Shown here: positions 52,529 through 62,191 of the stretch, one piece after another
Layout: the number at the start of each line of letters is the position of its first letter
How positions within the stretch are numbered: the first letter of the stretch is position 1
DNA from: CALBPI01 sp038524795
Lineage (GTDB): Bacteria; Pseudomonadota; Gammaproteobacteria; Steroidobacterales; Woeseiaceae
Direction: 5' to 3'
Length of the DNA: 64,000 nt
NCBI GenBank assembly: GCA_038524795.1
Contig: JBCBIJ010000001.1
Span: forward strand, 1-64,000
Notes under the pieces: generated by a model
Told to the model about the DNA's origin: nothing
Database searches by the model: none
The model's input: only the letters and a program-made list of their open reading frames with translations
Made by a program: the position numbers and the translations under genes

Positions 52529-55500
52529 AAATCCGTCGGCGCGGGAGGCGCCTTGATCTCAGCGGGCGGGGATTTCTCCAGCTCGGCCAGCAGATAGGTG
52601 ACGGCCGCTTCAAGCGTCGGATCCTGGCCTGCCGCTACGAGCTCGGGCCGGTCCACGACCTCGATGTCGGGCGCCACGCCCTCGTTTTCGACAGCCCACT
52701 CGTTGTCGGTGTCCATAAAGCGGAACGTGGACGCGAGGATGCTGCCGCCATCGGCCAGAGACGGGTTGCCCGAGATGCCAATGAGTCCACCCCAGGTACG
52801 CGTTCCGATCAATGGGCCCAGGCCGAGCTTCTTGAAATAGTACGGGAACGCATCCCCGCCCGACGACGAGTAACCGTTGATGAGTGTTGCCTTAGGCCCC
52901 GTGTGTGAGAACGCGGGTGTCGCCTGCGGCTCGAGCCCGCGGCGCTTCCAGTAGTTCAAAGGCCGACGCGACACAATCTCAATCATGCGATCGGGAATGA
53001 ACCCGCCCCCGTTGTAGCGCGCATCAATGATCAGCGCGTCCTTGTTCATCTGCGGCAGAAAGCGTTTGTAGAGTTCACGGTTGCCGGCGCCCGCTGTATT
53101 CGGCAGGTGGACGTAACCAATGCGACCGCCTGAGAGCTCGTTGACGCGGCGCGCGCGGTCCTCGACCCAGTCGAGGTAGCGCAGCTGAGTTTCTGAGGCG
53201 ACCGTCTGGACCATCACGTCGCGACTGCCTCGCGTCGTGGGCCTGTCGTTCACGGTCAACGTGACAACATCGCCCGCTGTGTTCTCAAGCAGTGCGTAGA
53301 AGTTCTGCACGTCGGCCGCCGCGACACCGTTGATCGCAAGAATGTAATCACCCTCAGCAACATCAACACCGGGCGCCGCGAGCGGCGAATAGAAGGCCGT
53401 TTGCCAGGCCTCTCCCTTGAAAATCTTGACCACGCGATAGGCGTTGTCGGCACGTTCAACCTCAGCACCGAGAAGGCCGCCGCTGCGACGCTGCACACTG
53501 GGCTGATCGCCCGACTGAACGTAGATGTGACCCGCATTCATTTCGCCCGCGATCTCACCGAAGATGTAGTCGAGATCGGCGCGGTGCGCCACGTGGTCGA
53601 CGAGGGGCGCGTACTTGGCTCGAATGGCGTCCCAGTCCTGCCCGTGCATGTTCGGGTCGTAGAACCAGTCGCGAAGAATGCGCCAGCCGTCGACGTACAT
53701 CTGCTGCCACTCGATGCGCGGATCGATGCGCAGCTCCATGTTGTCGAGATCGAGGTGGCCTTTGCTCGCGTCCTGCTTGGGCGCAAGATCCGCGATACCG
53801 AGGCCGCCATCGGCCGAGAACAGCAGCTTCTTTCCATCGCCGGAAACAGAGAAATTGCCGACACCCTCGAGCACGGTTTTCTCTTTCTCTTCCTCGAGAT
53901 CGAACATCACGACGTTGCTGTCCCCGTTCTCGGTCGCGACGTACACGGGGCCTTTGGCCGTCGCAACGAGGTTGCCGTAGTTGCCGCCCTGATCCTGCAG
54001 CGCAACGACCCGGGCCTCGATGCCCGCGTAGTCGATACTGACCTCGACGTCGCCATCATCGCCGTCGCCGTTCTCGGCGGCGTCGCCGTTGGAGTCCTCA
54101 GCCTGCACGACCTCGTCGCTCTTGGGCCGGAACAGCGCAGGCTGATCGGCGGTCAACTGCGCGGCGTAGACGCGAACCGAGTTGGTGACCATGTAGTTGA
54201 ACTCGATTGAGCTGAACTGCAGGTTCTGGTCGCGCGACGACAGGAAGTACAGGTAACGACCTTGTGGATCGAACACGGGCGACTGCTCGTTGGTGAGCTC
54301 GGTCGTCACCTGGCGTGTCTGACGATCGCCGAACGCGTAGATCCAGACGCTGCTGGTGCCAAGCGCATTGTTCTTGATGTAGCTCACGAACCGGCTGTCG
54401 GGCGACCAGCTGTAGTCAGTAATGTCATTGCGTACGGACGAATCGAGCACTGTCACACGGCCATTGCTGACGTCGACGACGTTGAGGCGCTGATTTTTGT
54501 CACCAAACAGGAGCTTGCTTGAGTCAGGCGACCACATAGGCGGGAACCGCCAGATCGAGCCATCATCCGTCACCTGTCGCGCCTCGCCACCACCGACGGC
54601 ACGCACCCAGATCTCGTATTCGCCCGTCGCGTCGGACAGGTAGGCGAGCTGCGAGCCGTCGGGCGACCAGCTTGCGGCCACCTCACGCGTGGTCGGCGTG
54701 CGCGTCACATTGCGGATCGGGCCCTTCTTGGCCGGCGCACTGAACACCTCACCGCGGGCTGTAATCAGGACACGGTTGCCGGCCGGCGACAGATCGGCCG
54801 ACTCGATGAAGCCGGCGCCTTCGACGATTTTGGGCAAGGTTGCAGGTCGGTCACCTGCAATCGTGATCGTGAGCTTCTGCGTCTCGCCGCTCGCCGGGTC
54901 AAAGCGGTACAACCAGCCACCATTCTCGTAGACGATGGCCTGCGGACCCGCGCTGGCCCAAAGCACATCAAAGTCGTCATGCGCGGTCACAGCTTCCGAA
55001 CCGTTGGCCGAGTAGCGGTAGAGGTTCAGTGTGTAGTCGCGATCGGATGTGAAGTAGATATCGTCACCCACCCAGACAGGCTGCTGGTCTGTTGCTGGGT
55101 CGTTGGTCAGCTGCGTCGAGGTGCTGTTCTCCAAGTCGTAGACCCAGACGTCCTGCGCGCGGCCACCACGGTAGCGCTTCCAGGTGCGGAACTCGCGGTC
55201 GATGGGTGTGTAGACAATCTTGCTGCCGTCGGGCGAGTACATTCCGCCGCCGCCCTCAGGGATTTCCAACGGCGTTTCGTCGCCGCCACTCGCGGGCACG
55301 TGGAAGTAGCGGCCCATGCGCACGCCCCAGGGGAGGCGGTTGGCGCGTACAAGCACGTTGCGCCCGTCACGACTCCAGTCGAGCACGCGGTAGTCCGTAC
55401 CGCCACGCGGGGGCATGGCGCCGACATCGTTGTACCAGGTGAGCTGGCGCGGCGTGCCACCCGCTGCGGAGATCACATAAACCTGTCGGGTGCCGTTGTA

Positions 55501-55746
55501 CTCCGCGGAGTAAGCGATCTGCGAGCCATCGGGCGAAAACTTGGGGTAAAGCTCAGCGCCTTCGTGCGAGGTGAGACGCATGGCCGTGCCGCCAGCCGTT
55601 GACGCGATATACAGGTCGCCGGCGTAGACGAAGACCACGCGGTCGTTGTGGATGTCAGGGAATCGAAGCAGCCGGGTGTCGCTGGCGACGGAAACACCGG
55701 CAAGTGACAACAGGAGTACGGTCAGAGTGGCGCGAACGACAGACAT
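52525..55746 (-). CDS. Tricorn-like S41 protease
   Basis: A 1073-residue secreted protein. A signal peptide (TVLLLSLAGVSVA, cleavage near ASD) is followed by a large beta-propeller region with PD40/WD-like repeats (RISPDG/FSPDGSQIAYSAE-type motifs at about 40-560). A PDZ domain lies near 760-840, and an S41 catalytic domain has the nucleophile in NGYSSSGGDAFPYYF near residue 970. Tricorn-like proteases degrade peptides in the periplasm. The length matches the family. It is convergent with the DUF2855 gene. Confidence 0.9.
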   Translation of the reverse strand: MSVVRATLTVLLLSLAGVSVASDTRLLRFPDIHNDRVVFVYAGDLYIASTAGGTAMRLTSHEGAELYPKFSPDGSQIAYSAEYNGTRQVYVISAAGGTPRQLTWYNDVGAMPPRGGTDYRVLDWSRDGRNVLVRANRLPWGVRMGRYFHVPASGGDETPLEIPEGGGGMYSPDGSKIVYTPIDREFRTWKRYRGGRAQDVWVYDLENSTSTQLTNDPATDQQPVWVGDDIYFTSDRDYTLNLYRYSANGSEAVTAHDDFDVLWASAGPQAIVYENGGWLYRFDPASGETQKLTITIAGDRPATLPKIVEGAGFIESADLSPAGNRVLITARGEVFSAPAKKGPIRNVTRTPTTREVAASWSPDGSQLAYLSDATGEYEIWVRAVGGGEARQVTDDGSIWRFPPMWSPDSSKLLFGDKNQRLNVVDVSNGRVTVLDSSVRNDITDYSWSPDSRFVSYIKNNALGTSSVWIYAFGDRQTRQVTTELTNEQSPVFDPQGRYLYFLSSRDQNLQFSSIEFNYMVTNSVRVYAAQLTADQPALFRPKSDEVVQAEDSNGDAAENGDGDDGDVEVSIDYAGIEARVVALQDQGGNYGNLVATAKGPVYVATENGDSNVVMFDLEEEKEKTVLEGVGNFSVSGDGKKLLFSADGGLGIADLAPKQDASKGHLDLDNMELRIDPRIEWQQMYVDGWRILRDWFYDPNMHGQDWDAIRAKYAPLVDHVAHRADLDYIFGEIAGEMNAGHIYVQSGDQPSVQRRSGGLLGAEVERADNAYRVVKIFKGEAWQTAFYSPLAAPGVDVAEGDYILAINGVAAADVQNFYALLENTAGDVVTLTVNDRPTTRGSRDVMVQTVASETQLRYLDWVEDRARRVNELSGGRIGYVHLPNTAGAGNRELYKRFLPQMNKDALIIDARYNGGGFIPDRMIEIVSRRPLNYWKRRGLEPQATPAFSHTGPKATLINGYSSSGGDAFPYYFKKLGLGPLIGTRTWGGLIGISGNPSLADGGSILASTFRFMDTDNEWAVENEGVAPDIEVVDRPELVAAGQDPTLEAAVTYLLAELEKSPPAEIKAPPAPTDF

Positions 55747-55876
55747 GCGGGTGCTCCCCTTAAATTGAGGCCGCTATCCTAACGCGCGCCTCAGGCGGGC
55801 GCGACGCGTTCACAAGAATGGCATTGCGCCGCAGCCGCCGGGAGCGGATCACCCGCCCCGGCAGCGCGGCAGAACA

Positions 55877-56821
55877 CTAGGGAATGGGCAGGTAGCCGTC
55901 GGCGACGCCCTTCGTGACGATGCTCACGGCGTCGTGGGGGTGCAGGCTCTCCATGTGCTCAACACGAACCCAAAAGTCTGCGAAACGGTCGTCCGCGTTG
56001 AGCGCCTTCTGCACCCGGCGGCCCGCGTCCTCGCAGAACATGAGGTTCGCCGCGTTGCGCCGCGCGAACTCCTGCTCGTCTTCACGCTTCACAGCCGTCT
56101 GCACAGCGGTCTGCAGCGTGTCCTCAATCTGGTCGATGAGTTCCGAGATCGGGAATTCCGACGTACCGGCTTCGAGACGCGTCAGGATGTGCACTTCACT
56201 GCGCTGCGAGTGTGGCGTCGCTGAGATGCCTTCCTCTGTGCCGAGCCACGCACGGACATCTGCCGCGGACACCGTCGCGTCGTCGCCGAAGTCCTTATCG
56301 AACTGCTTCTGGATGATCTGGCGCGACAACGCGGCCGAGCACGGGCAGGTCGATGAATAGGTCACCGTGACACCCAATTCCAGGTGCAGCTTGCCGTCCA
56401 CGAAGGTGCCTTTGATCTGCACGGGGTAGCTGTTCCAGCCCGAGTTATCGGAAAGCAGGGCTGGGCGGCGCAGCAAGTATTCGAAGTCGAACTGGATGAA
56501 CGCCGTAGAACTCAGGTCCGTATGCGAATCCAGGACGTCGCCAAGCAGATCGGTGAGCACAGCGGGCGTCAGGGCATGCGCACCCGCGCTCTCATCAAGC
56601 ATGAGGTAGAGCCGGGACATGTGTATGCCCTTGGCCTGCGGGTCCTCGAGATTGACGTAAATCTGGGCCCTGGCCGCCACATTACGGCTGACGCCACCAT
56701 CAGACACGCTCAGCGGTACATGCACATTGCTCATGCCGACCCAATCCAGAGTGCCTTGTGGGTGCAAGTGCTCGCTGGCGGCAATATCCGGCATTGTGGC
56801 GATCACGGCGGTGCTACTCAT
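55877..56821 (-). CDS. folE2: GTP cyclohydrolase IB (FolE2)
   Basis: A 314-residue FolE2-type enzyme. Conserved TYSSTCPCSAALSRQI carries the metal-binding Cys, and LLRRPALLSDNSGWNSYPV matches the family's N-terminal half. It converts GTP to dihydroneopterin triphosphate for folate synthesis without needing zinc, and is typically used under zinc limitation. No clear Zur box was found in the divergent region with the phosphatase gene. It has about the expected length (around 300). Confidence 0.92.
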   Translation of the reverse strand: MSSTAVIATMPDIAASEHLHPQGTLDWVGMSNVHVPLSVSDGGVSRNVAARAQIYVNLEDPQAKGIHMSRLYLMLDESAGAHALTPAVLTDLLGDVLDSHTDLSSTAFIQFDFEYLLRRPALLSDNSGWNSYPVQIKGTFVDGKLHLELGVTVTYSSTCPCSAALSRQIIQKQFDKDFGDDATVSAADVRAWLGTEEGISATPHSQRSEVHILTRLEAGTSEFPISELIDQIEDTLQTAVQTAVKREDEQEFARRNAANLMFCEDAGRRVQKALNADDRFADFWVRVEHMESLHPHDAVSIVTKGVADGYLPIP

Positions 56822-56983
56822 ATCTCGTTCCTTCGTTGGATGTGCTGTCCTGCAGCGCGCAGCGACCCGGCCGACCCTGTGGACCGGAGGTGCAACACGC
56901 AGCGTTATCGATGCTTAGCCTTCGCGGAAACGGCTATGCTCGCAGGGTGCGTGCCCTGACGAGCGATCTTTAGAGGCGATATC

Positions 56984-57070
56984 ATGACGAGATGGCAGAT
57001 CGCGGTGGCCGCAACCCATTTCGCCTCTATCTCCAGTATTGGGGCCTGCGGCCCCATTTTCAACCAATAA
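56984..57070 (+). CDS. Possible 28-residue lipobox peptide
   Basis: ATG at 56984 follows a GAGG ribosome site. The frame encodes a hydrophobic segment and SIGAC, which fits a lipobox, then six residues and TAA. A GGGGCC/GGCCCC hairpin (57041-57055) lies within it. It could be a small lipoprotein or a leader of the phosphatase gene. Too short to judge by composition; I include it as a low-confidence candidate. Confidence 0.25.
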   Translation: MTRWQIAVAATHFASISSIGACGPIFNQ

Positions 57071-57086
57071 ACCCAAGAGGTTGTGC

Positions 57087-58520
57087 ATGTTCAAGAACGT
57101 TGCATTCGTTATCACCGCACTCACCGTGCTGGCCGGAGCGGCCCACACACACGAGTCGGAGCATGCCAACACGCTGCCACCCTGGCAGGCGGCAACGGGC
57201 TGGCCGGATCGCATCGTCATCACGCTTCCCGGGAGTCCACAGACCAGTTTCGCCGTTACCTGGCGAACAGATGCAGCCGTTGACGAGACCGCGGCCGAGA
57301 TCGTCGAGGCCACGAGCGATGCCCGCTTTGACTTAGGCGCCAAGCGCCTTCCGGCGACCACCGAGCGACTCGACGTGCAGCAGATTGAGGCGTTCGGACA
57401 GGTCATGGACTACCCACCCAATGCCGATGTGCCACCCGCCCATTTTCATTCAGTCGTGTTTGACGGCCTGAAGCCCGACACGATCTATGCCTACCGGGTT
57501 AAGGGGGCCGAGGACCAGTGGTCACCCTGGTTGCAGACCCGGACCGCGGCAGAGAATGGCCCCGTCTACTTCCTCTACTTCGGGGACGCGCAGAACGCAC
57601 TCCGATCACACTGGTCACGCGTCATCCGGGCCGGCTTTCAGGAAGCGCCCAAGGCCGACTTCATCCTGCATGCGGGTGACCTGGTCAATATCCCTTCGCG
57701 CGATCTCGAGTGGGCCGAGTGGTTCGATGCGACCGGCTTTATCCACGGCATGATTCCGGCCATACCGCTGGCGGGTAATCACGAGTACGACCGCTTGAAT
57801 CTGCCCGATGGCTCACAGCAGAAGCTGCTGTCCAGGATGTGGCGGCCGCAATTCACGCTGCCCGAGGAGCCGACGCTCCACGACGATCTGCAAGAGGTGG
57901 CTTTTGACCTCCGCTACTCCGAGGACGTGCATCTGTTCATCCTGTCGACACAAAGCCCTAAGATCGAAGAACAGGCGGCCTGGCTCGACCGCGAGCTCAC
58001 AGCCAGCGATGCGCGCTGGAAAATCGTCTGCATGCATCACCCGATTTTCTCGTCGGGCGCGGGCCGAGACAGCCCGGGGCGCCGCGCCGCACTGCTGCCC
58101 GTCATCAAGAAACACAAGGTGGACCTCGTGCTGCAGGGCCACGACCACACCTATGCGCGCGGCGCGATCGCCCAGCGGCCCGAACGCATCGCGTTCAAGT
58201 CACGCGGCGACAGGATCGACACGATGTTCGTGAACTCGGTCAGCGGCCCCAAGCAGTACCCGTTCCGGGGGGACAACTGGGACGGGTACGCCGATGAAGA
58301 CGTCGTGCTCTTGCGCAAGGCCGAGAACACGCAGTTCTTTCAAACGATCAACATCGACGGCAGCAAATTGACCTACAAGGCCTGGACCGCGACCGGCGAG
58401 CTTTACGACGACTTTGTGATGGACAAGAGCCGGCGCGGCACCAAAAAGATCACACGCGGCGCCGAGAGCACGATGCAAGAACGCGCGTTTTCTAACACCG
58501 GGCCTTACCCGACCCAGTGA
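57087..58520 (+). CDS. Purple acid phosphatase-like metallophosphoesterase
   Basis: A 477-residue secreted enzyme. A hydrophobic leader (VAFVITALTVLAGAAH) suggests export. A fibronectin-like domain (about 45-165) precedes the metallophosphoesterase, whose metal motifs are FGDAQN, HAGDLVN, GNHEYD, HHPIF and QGHDHTYARG. This is the two-domain plan of purple acid phosphatases. Substrate may be a phosphate ester or pyrophosphate outside the cytosol. ATG at 57087 was chosen as it begins the leader. It is divergent from folE2. Confidence 0.9.
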   Translation: MFKNVAFVITALTVLAGAAHTHESEHANTLPPWQAATGWPDRIVITLPGSPQTSFAVTWRTDAAVDETAAEIVEATSDARFDLGAKRLPATTERLDVQQIEAFGQVMDYPPNADVPPAHFHSVVFDGLKPDTIYAYRVKGAEDQWSPWLQTRTAAENGPVYFLYFGDAQNALRSHWSRVIRAGFQEAPKADFILHAGDLVNIPSRDLEWAEWFDATGFIHGMIPAIPLAGNHEYDRLNLPDGSQQKLLSRMWRPQFTLPEEPTLHDDLQEVAFDLRYSEDVHLFILSTQSPKIEEQAAWLDRELTASDARWKIVCMHHPIFSSGAGRDSPGRRAALLPVIKKHKVDLVLQGHDHTYARGAIAQRPERIAFKSRGDRIDTMFVNSVSGPKQYPFRGDNWDGYADEDVVLLRKAENTQFFQTINIDGSKLTYKAWTATGELYDDFVMDKSRRGTKKITRGAESTMQERAFSNTGPYPTQ

Positions 58521-58529
58521 CGCGCTGCG

Positions 58530-58994
58530 TCAGGCGTAGGTTGCCTCAACGGTCACGGGGAAGTTCACGGAGCGCGCGATGAAGCATTTCTCGTGCGCCT
58601 CGTGGTGCAGCGTGTCGGCTTTCTCTGCCAGCGACGGGTCCGTGATCGTGATATGCGGACGCAGCACCACCGAGACAAATTCGCCGCTGCCGTCGCGCTC
58701 GGCGTTGAGCGTGCCAAGTGGTTCGTCGACGTAATCCGTAACCACAATCTTGTTCACCGCGGCCAGGTGCAGGAACCAAAGTTTGTGGCATGCCGACAGC
58801 GAGGCGACGAGCAGGTCTTCGGGATTCCACCGGGTCTTGTCGCCGCGGTAGTTGGGGTCGGCTGAGCCCAGAATATCGGGCTTGCCCTCGGTCGCCAGCG
58901 TGTAGTTGCGCTCGAAGCTCCGATAGTCCTTGGTGCCCTCGCCCGTGTTGCCGGTCCAGGTGGTCGTGAGCGTGTATTCGTGTTTGTGACCCAT
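58530..58994 (-). CDS. OsmC/Ohr-family peroxiredoxin
   Basis: A 154-residue protein: two conserved Cys in LVASLSACHKLWF and HEKCFIARSV, as in OsmC/Ohr thiol peroxidases that reduce organic hydroperoxides. RWNPEDLLVA precedes the first Cys as in the family. ATG at 58994 follows the alcohol dehydrogenase stop by 10 bases, so the two genes are probably co-transcribed. It faces the phosphatase gene with a 9-base gap. Confidence 0.9.
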   Translation of the reverse strand: MGHKHEYTLTTTWTGNTGEGTKDYRSFERNYTLATEGKPDILGSADPNYRGDKTRWNPEDLLVASLSACHKLWFLHLAAVNKIVVTDYVDEPLGTLNAERDGSGEFVSVVLRPHITITDPSLAEKADTLHHEAHEKCFIARSVNFPVTVEATYA

Positions 58995-59004
58995 GCTGCT
59001 GCCT

Positions 59005-60006
59005 CTAGTATTCGACGACGATCTTGCCGAAGTGGGCGCCCGAAATCTGGTAGGCAAATGCCTCACCCAGTGCCTCGAGCGGGAAGCTCTTGTCGATAAC
59101 CGGTTTCAATCCGGCGACATCGATGCCACGCACCATCCGGCGCTGCATCTCGTGGCTACCCACAGCAATTCCGATCATCTTCGCTTGCTTAAAGAAGTAC
59201 TTAGGAAACGTGATCGTGCCGTCGCGCCCACCCAGGATGCCGATGAGGATGATGCTGCCGCCGATCGCAACGGCTTCCGTCGACTGTTTAATCGTGGCAC
59301 CGCCGCCGACGTCAAGTACAAGGTCTACGCCGCTGCCCACAAGCTTGCCTGCAGTCTTGCCCCAGCGTTCATCGGTCTTGTAGTTGACGACATGGTCGGC
59401 GCCCAGTTCGCGCAGCCGATCCGCCTTGTCGTCCGATGACGTGGTGGCGATGACCGTCGCGCCGGCCGCTTTGGCCATCTGCAGCGCAAAGACCGACATG
59501 CCACCTGAGCCTTCGACAAGCACGGACTGGCCGGGCTGAAGACCGCCTTCCTCGACGAGCGCACGCCATGCCGTCAGCGCCGCGCAGGGCAGCGTCGCCG
59601 CCTCTGCGAAGGTGTAGCCGGCCGGAATACCCGTGAGCGTATTCGCGTCGACGTTTGAGGCCTCGATTGCGAACCCGTCAACGGTCTCTCCGGCGACGCC
59701 CATGAGCTTGTGCAAGGTCGGCGCACCACCCTGCCAGAATGGGAAGAACGTCGACATCACGTGATCGCCGACCTGCCAATCGGCCACCCCCTCGCCCACG
59801 GCTATGATCTCGCCGGCCCCGTCTGACATCGGAATGCGACCATCCTGAACCGGGATCTGACCGGCCGCGACCAGGTAGTCGTGGAAATTGAGCGAGGTCG
59901 CGCGCCAGCGCACTTGAACCTGGCCGGGTCCGGGCGCCCCGGGTTCGCGTTCGACGAGGGTGATCTTGTCGAGGCCGCCGCCGGCGGGGACTGTCGCTGC
60001 TCGCAT
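59005..60006 (-). CDS. Zinc-type alcohol dehydrogenase family protein
   Basis: A 333-residue medium-chain dehydrogenase/reductase of the quinone-oxidoreductase type: LVEGSGGMSVFALQMAKAAGATVIATTSSDDKADRLRELGADHVV (Rossmann). Zinc-ligand motifs of true alcohol dehydrogenases are not obvious, so a zinc-free quinone reductase or enoyl reductase role is likely. ATG at 60006 follows AGGAG. It is the first gene of the pair with OsmC. Confidence 0.87.
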   Translation of the reverse strand: MRAATVPAGGGLDKITLVEREPGAPGPGQVQVRWRATSLNFHDYLVAAGQIPVQDGRIPMSDGAGEIIAVGEGVADWQVGDHVMSTFFPFWQGGAPTLHKLMGVAGETVDGFAIEASNVDANTLTGIPAGYTFAEAATLPCAALTAWRALVEEGGLQPGQSVLVEGSGGMSVFALQMAKAAGATVIATTSSDDKADRLRELGADHVVNYKTDERWGKTAGKLVGSGVDLVLDVGGGATIKQSTEAVAIGGSIILIGILGGRDGTITFPKYFFKQAKMIGIAVGSHEMQRRMVRGIDVAGLKPVIDKSFPLEALGEAFAYQISGAHFGKIVVEY

Positions 60007-60076
60007 GGGAGCTCCTGGGCAATTGAAGGGCCGCCTAGGATACCGGAACGCGAAAGCGCTGCAGTACGATAGCCGC

Positions 60077-61291
60077 ATGAGCGCGCATGCATCCAACGGC
60101 CCTCGCGAGGTCGCCATTGTCGGCGGTGGCATCGGTGGCCTCACGCTCGCGTTGTCGTTGCACGCTGCGGGTCTCAAGCCGCGCGTCTTCGAGCGCGCAC
60201 CGCAGCTCATTGAGGCAGGTGCCGGTATTCAACTGAGTCCCAACGCCATTCGGGTGATGCGGGCGCTCGGCCTGGAGGACGCGCTCATACCGTTCGCTTT
60301 CGCCCCCGAAGCACTGGAGATGTGCGACGGCGTCAGCGGACGAAACGTATTTTCCATACGGGCCCAGCAGGGCCGATGGGGGGCACCGTACTTGCACCTG
60401 CACCGCGCGGATCTTGTCGCCGTGCTCAAACAGGCGCTCGAGGCACGCGCGCCCGGTGCCTTGACGACCGACGCCGAGATAACCGCGATTGAGGACACGG
60501 GCGAGCAAGTCACGCTCTCGCTCGGCGGCGGGACACACGTGGCCGACCTCGCGGTGGGCGCGGACGGTATCCACTCGACGGTCCGACGCGGACTCTTCGG
60601 CAGCGCGAGTGCGCAGTTCACGGGCCAACTCGCATGGCGGGCCACGGTGCCCATTGAAAAACTCGGCGCGAATCTGCCACCACCTACGGCCTGCGTCTGG
60701 ACGGGCAGCGGCCGTCATGCGGTGACCTACCGCGTGCGCGGCGGACAGGTGGCAAACTTTGTCGGCGTCGTTGAACGCGAGGACTGGCAAGGCGAGTCCT
60801 GGACCGAGGCCGGAACGCGGGAAGACGCGCTCGCTGACTTCGACGGCTGGCGCCCCGAAATCACGGCCATCATTGAGGCCGCAGATCGCCACTACCGCTG
60901 GGCGCTGCACGACCGACCGCCGTTGCCGCAATGGCACCGGGGACGCGTTGGCTTACTCGGTGACGCGTGCCACCCCGTGTTGCCGTTCCTGGCGCAGGGC
61001 GCCGCGATGGCCATAGAAGACGGCTGGGTCCTGACCGCGATGCTCGTACAGGACACGCCCATTGATGCCGCCTTGGCCGCCTACGCCAGCGCGCGTCGGG
61101 AACGGGTGCAGCGCGTGTACGAAGGCGCGCGTCACAACGCCGAGCTCTTTCATCTGGCGCGGACGCCACGTCGCGCCGGCACGCGCGCGATTCTACGAGT
61201 GGGTGGGCGACTGTTGCCGGGTGTCGCGCGGGCGCGGCTCGACTGGCTCTACGGCGACGACGTCACCGCACGTTTTCCGCTTCGAGCCTAG
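60077..61291 (+). CDS. FAD-dependent monooxygenase
   Basis: A 404-residue flavoprotein of the p-hydroxybenzoate/salicylate hydroxylase class: VAIVGGGIGGLTLALSLHAAGL (FAD fold, residues 12-30), DLAVGADGIHSTVR (middle FAD contact) and LLGDACHPVLPFLAQGAAMAIED near residue 294. Such enzymes hydroxylate an aromatic ring with NADH and O2. It diverges from the alcohol dehydrogenase gene. Substrate is not evident. Confidence 0.9.
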   Translation: MSAHASNGPREVAIVGGGIGGLTLALSLHAAGLKPRVFERAPQLIEAGAGIQLSPNAIRVMRALGLEDALIPFAFAPEALEMCDGVSGRNVFSIRAQQGRWGAPYLHLHRADLVAVLKQALEARAPGALTTDAEITAIEDTGEQVTLSLGGGTHVADLAVGADGIHSTVRRGLFGSASAQFTGQLAWRATVPIEKLGANLPPPTACVWTGSGRHAVTYRVRGGQVANFVGVVEREDWQGESWTEAGTREDALADFDGWRPEITAIIEAADRHYRWALHDRPPLPQWHRGRVGLLGDACHPVLPFLAQGAAMAIEDGWVLTAMLVQDTPIDAALAAYASARRERVQRVYEGARHNAELFHLARTPRRAGTRAILRVGGRLLPGVARARLDWLYGDDVTARFPLRA

Positions 61292-61297
61292 AGCAAC

Positions 61298-61741
61298 TCA
61301 GGTCTCAGGCGCTTTATGCGGACGCGGTGCGGGCCGCGCACCGGCGATCACGAAGCCAATGTACACCCCACCCAGGAACAGCAGGGGCTCAAGGCTACCG
61401 CTCGCAAGCCCCGTGACTGCGGGCCCCGGGCAGTAGCCGGCCATGCCCCAACCCATGCCGAAGATCGCCGCGCCTGTGACGAGACGTGTGTCGATGCTGC
61501 GGTTGCCGGGCAGCTGCTGCGCACTTGCGAACAGCGGCGTCCCACCGAGCAGCAGCCGATAGCCGACGAAGGTGACGACAAGCGCACCAACCATCGTGAA
61601 GATGAGGCTTGGATCCCAAGGCCCGATGAGATCGAGGAAGTTGAGCACCTTTTCGGGATTGGTCATCTGCGAGATCGCAAGCCCCAGGCCAAACACCGTA
61701 CCCGCGAGCAGGCCGGCAAGCGTCGTGCGCGTGGCAGTCAT
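61298..61741 (-). CDS. YeeE/YedE-family membrane protein, C-terminal half (DUF6691-like)
   Basis: A 147-residue membrane protein with three to four hydrophobic segments and the signature GWGMAGYCPGPAVTGL near residue 102. It represents the second half of the YeeE/YedE (TsuA-like) fold, which transports thiosulfate or other sulfur compounds. The upstream gene supplies the first half; they overlap by ATGA. ATG at 61741 was chosen because it lies in that overlap. Split organisation is common in the family. Confidence 0.87.
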   Translation of the reverse strand: MTATRTTLAGLLAGTVFGLGLAISQMTNPEKVLNFLDLIGPWDPSLIFTMVGALVVTFVGYRLLLGGTPLFASAQQLPGNRSIDTRLVTGAAIFGMGWGMAGYCPGPAVTGLASGSLEPLLFLGGVYIGFVIAGARPAPRPHKAPET

Positions 61742-62169
61742 ACCGACACACTCAATACGTGACGCAACATCGCGGTCATCGCAAAGCCAGTGGCCATAAA
61801 GGACAGCGTCGCCATCAGCGATCGCGGCGACAGACGGCTGATCCCGCAGACACCGTGACCACTGGTGCAGCCGCTGCCAAGCCGCGTGCCAACGCCGACG
61901 AGCAAGCCGGCCGTCACGATGAGCCACGGCGACACGCCCGTGCGCGTTAGCAACGTGCCACCGGTCACGAGCACGTAAAGCGCACCACCGAGGACCAGGC
62001 CCGCGACGAAGGCGAGCCGCCAGCTGCGTTTCGCGCCGCGCGCGAATACGGCACCCTGCAGAATGCCGCTGATGCCCGCGATACGACCGTTGAGCCACAT
62101 GAGCAGTACGGCGGACAAACCGATCAAGGCGCCGCCCATCGTGGCGGCTATTGGGGTGAATGTCGTCAT
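61738..62169 (-). CDS. YeeE/YedE-family membrane protein, N-terminal half
   Basis: A 143-residue membrane protein with the signature GSGCTSGHGVCGISRLSPRSL near residue 98, the Cys-containing pore loop of YeeE/YedE proteins. Together with the downstream gene it would make one pseudo-symmetric transporter, probably for a sulfur compound. No rhodanese or sulfur-metabolism gene is in the window, so the pathway is unknown. Confidence 0.88.
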   Translation of the reverse strand: MTTFTPIAATMGGALIGLSAVLLMWLNGRIAGISGILQGAVFARGAKRSWRLAFVAGLVLGGALYVLVTGGTLLTRTGVSPWLIVTAGLLVGVGTRLGSGCTSGHGVCGISRLSPRSLMATLSFMATGFAMTAMLRHVLSVSV

Positions 62170-62191
62170 GGGCGCAGTCTAGCAACACCTT

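Noticed and set aside
56822..56983. Zur box upstream of folE2
   Set aside because: FolE2 genes are often zinc-regulated, but no palindrome of the GTTATA-N-TATAAC type is seen here.
57041..57055. Rho-independent terminator before the phosphatase gene
   Set aside because: The GGGGCC/GGCCCC stem has only a four-T tail and no upstream gene to terminate.
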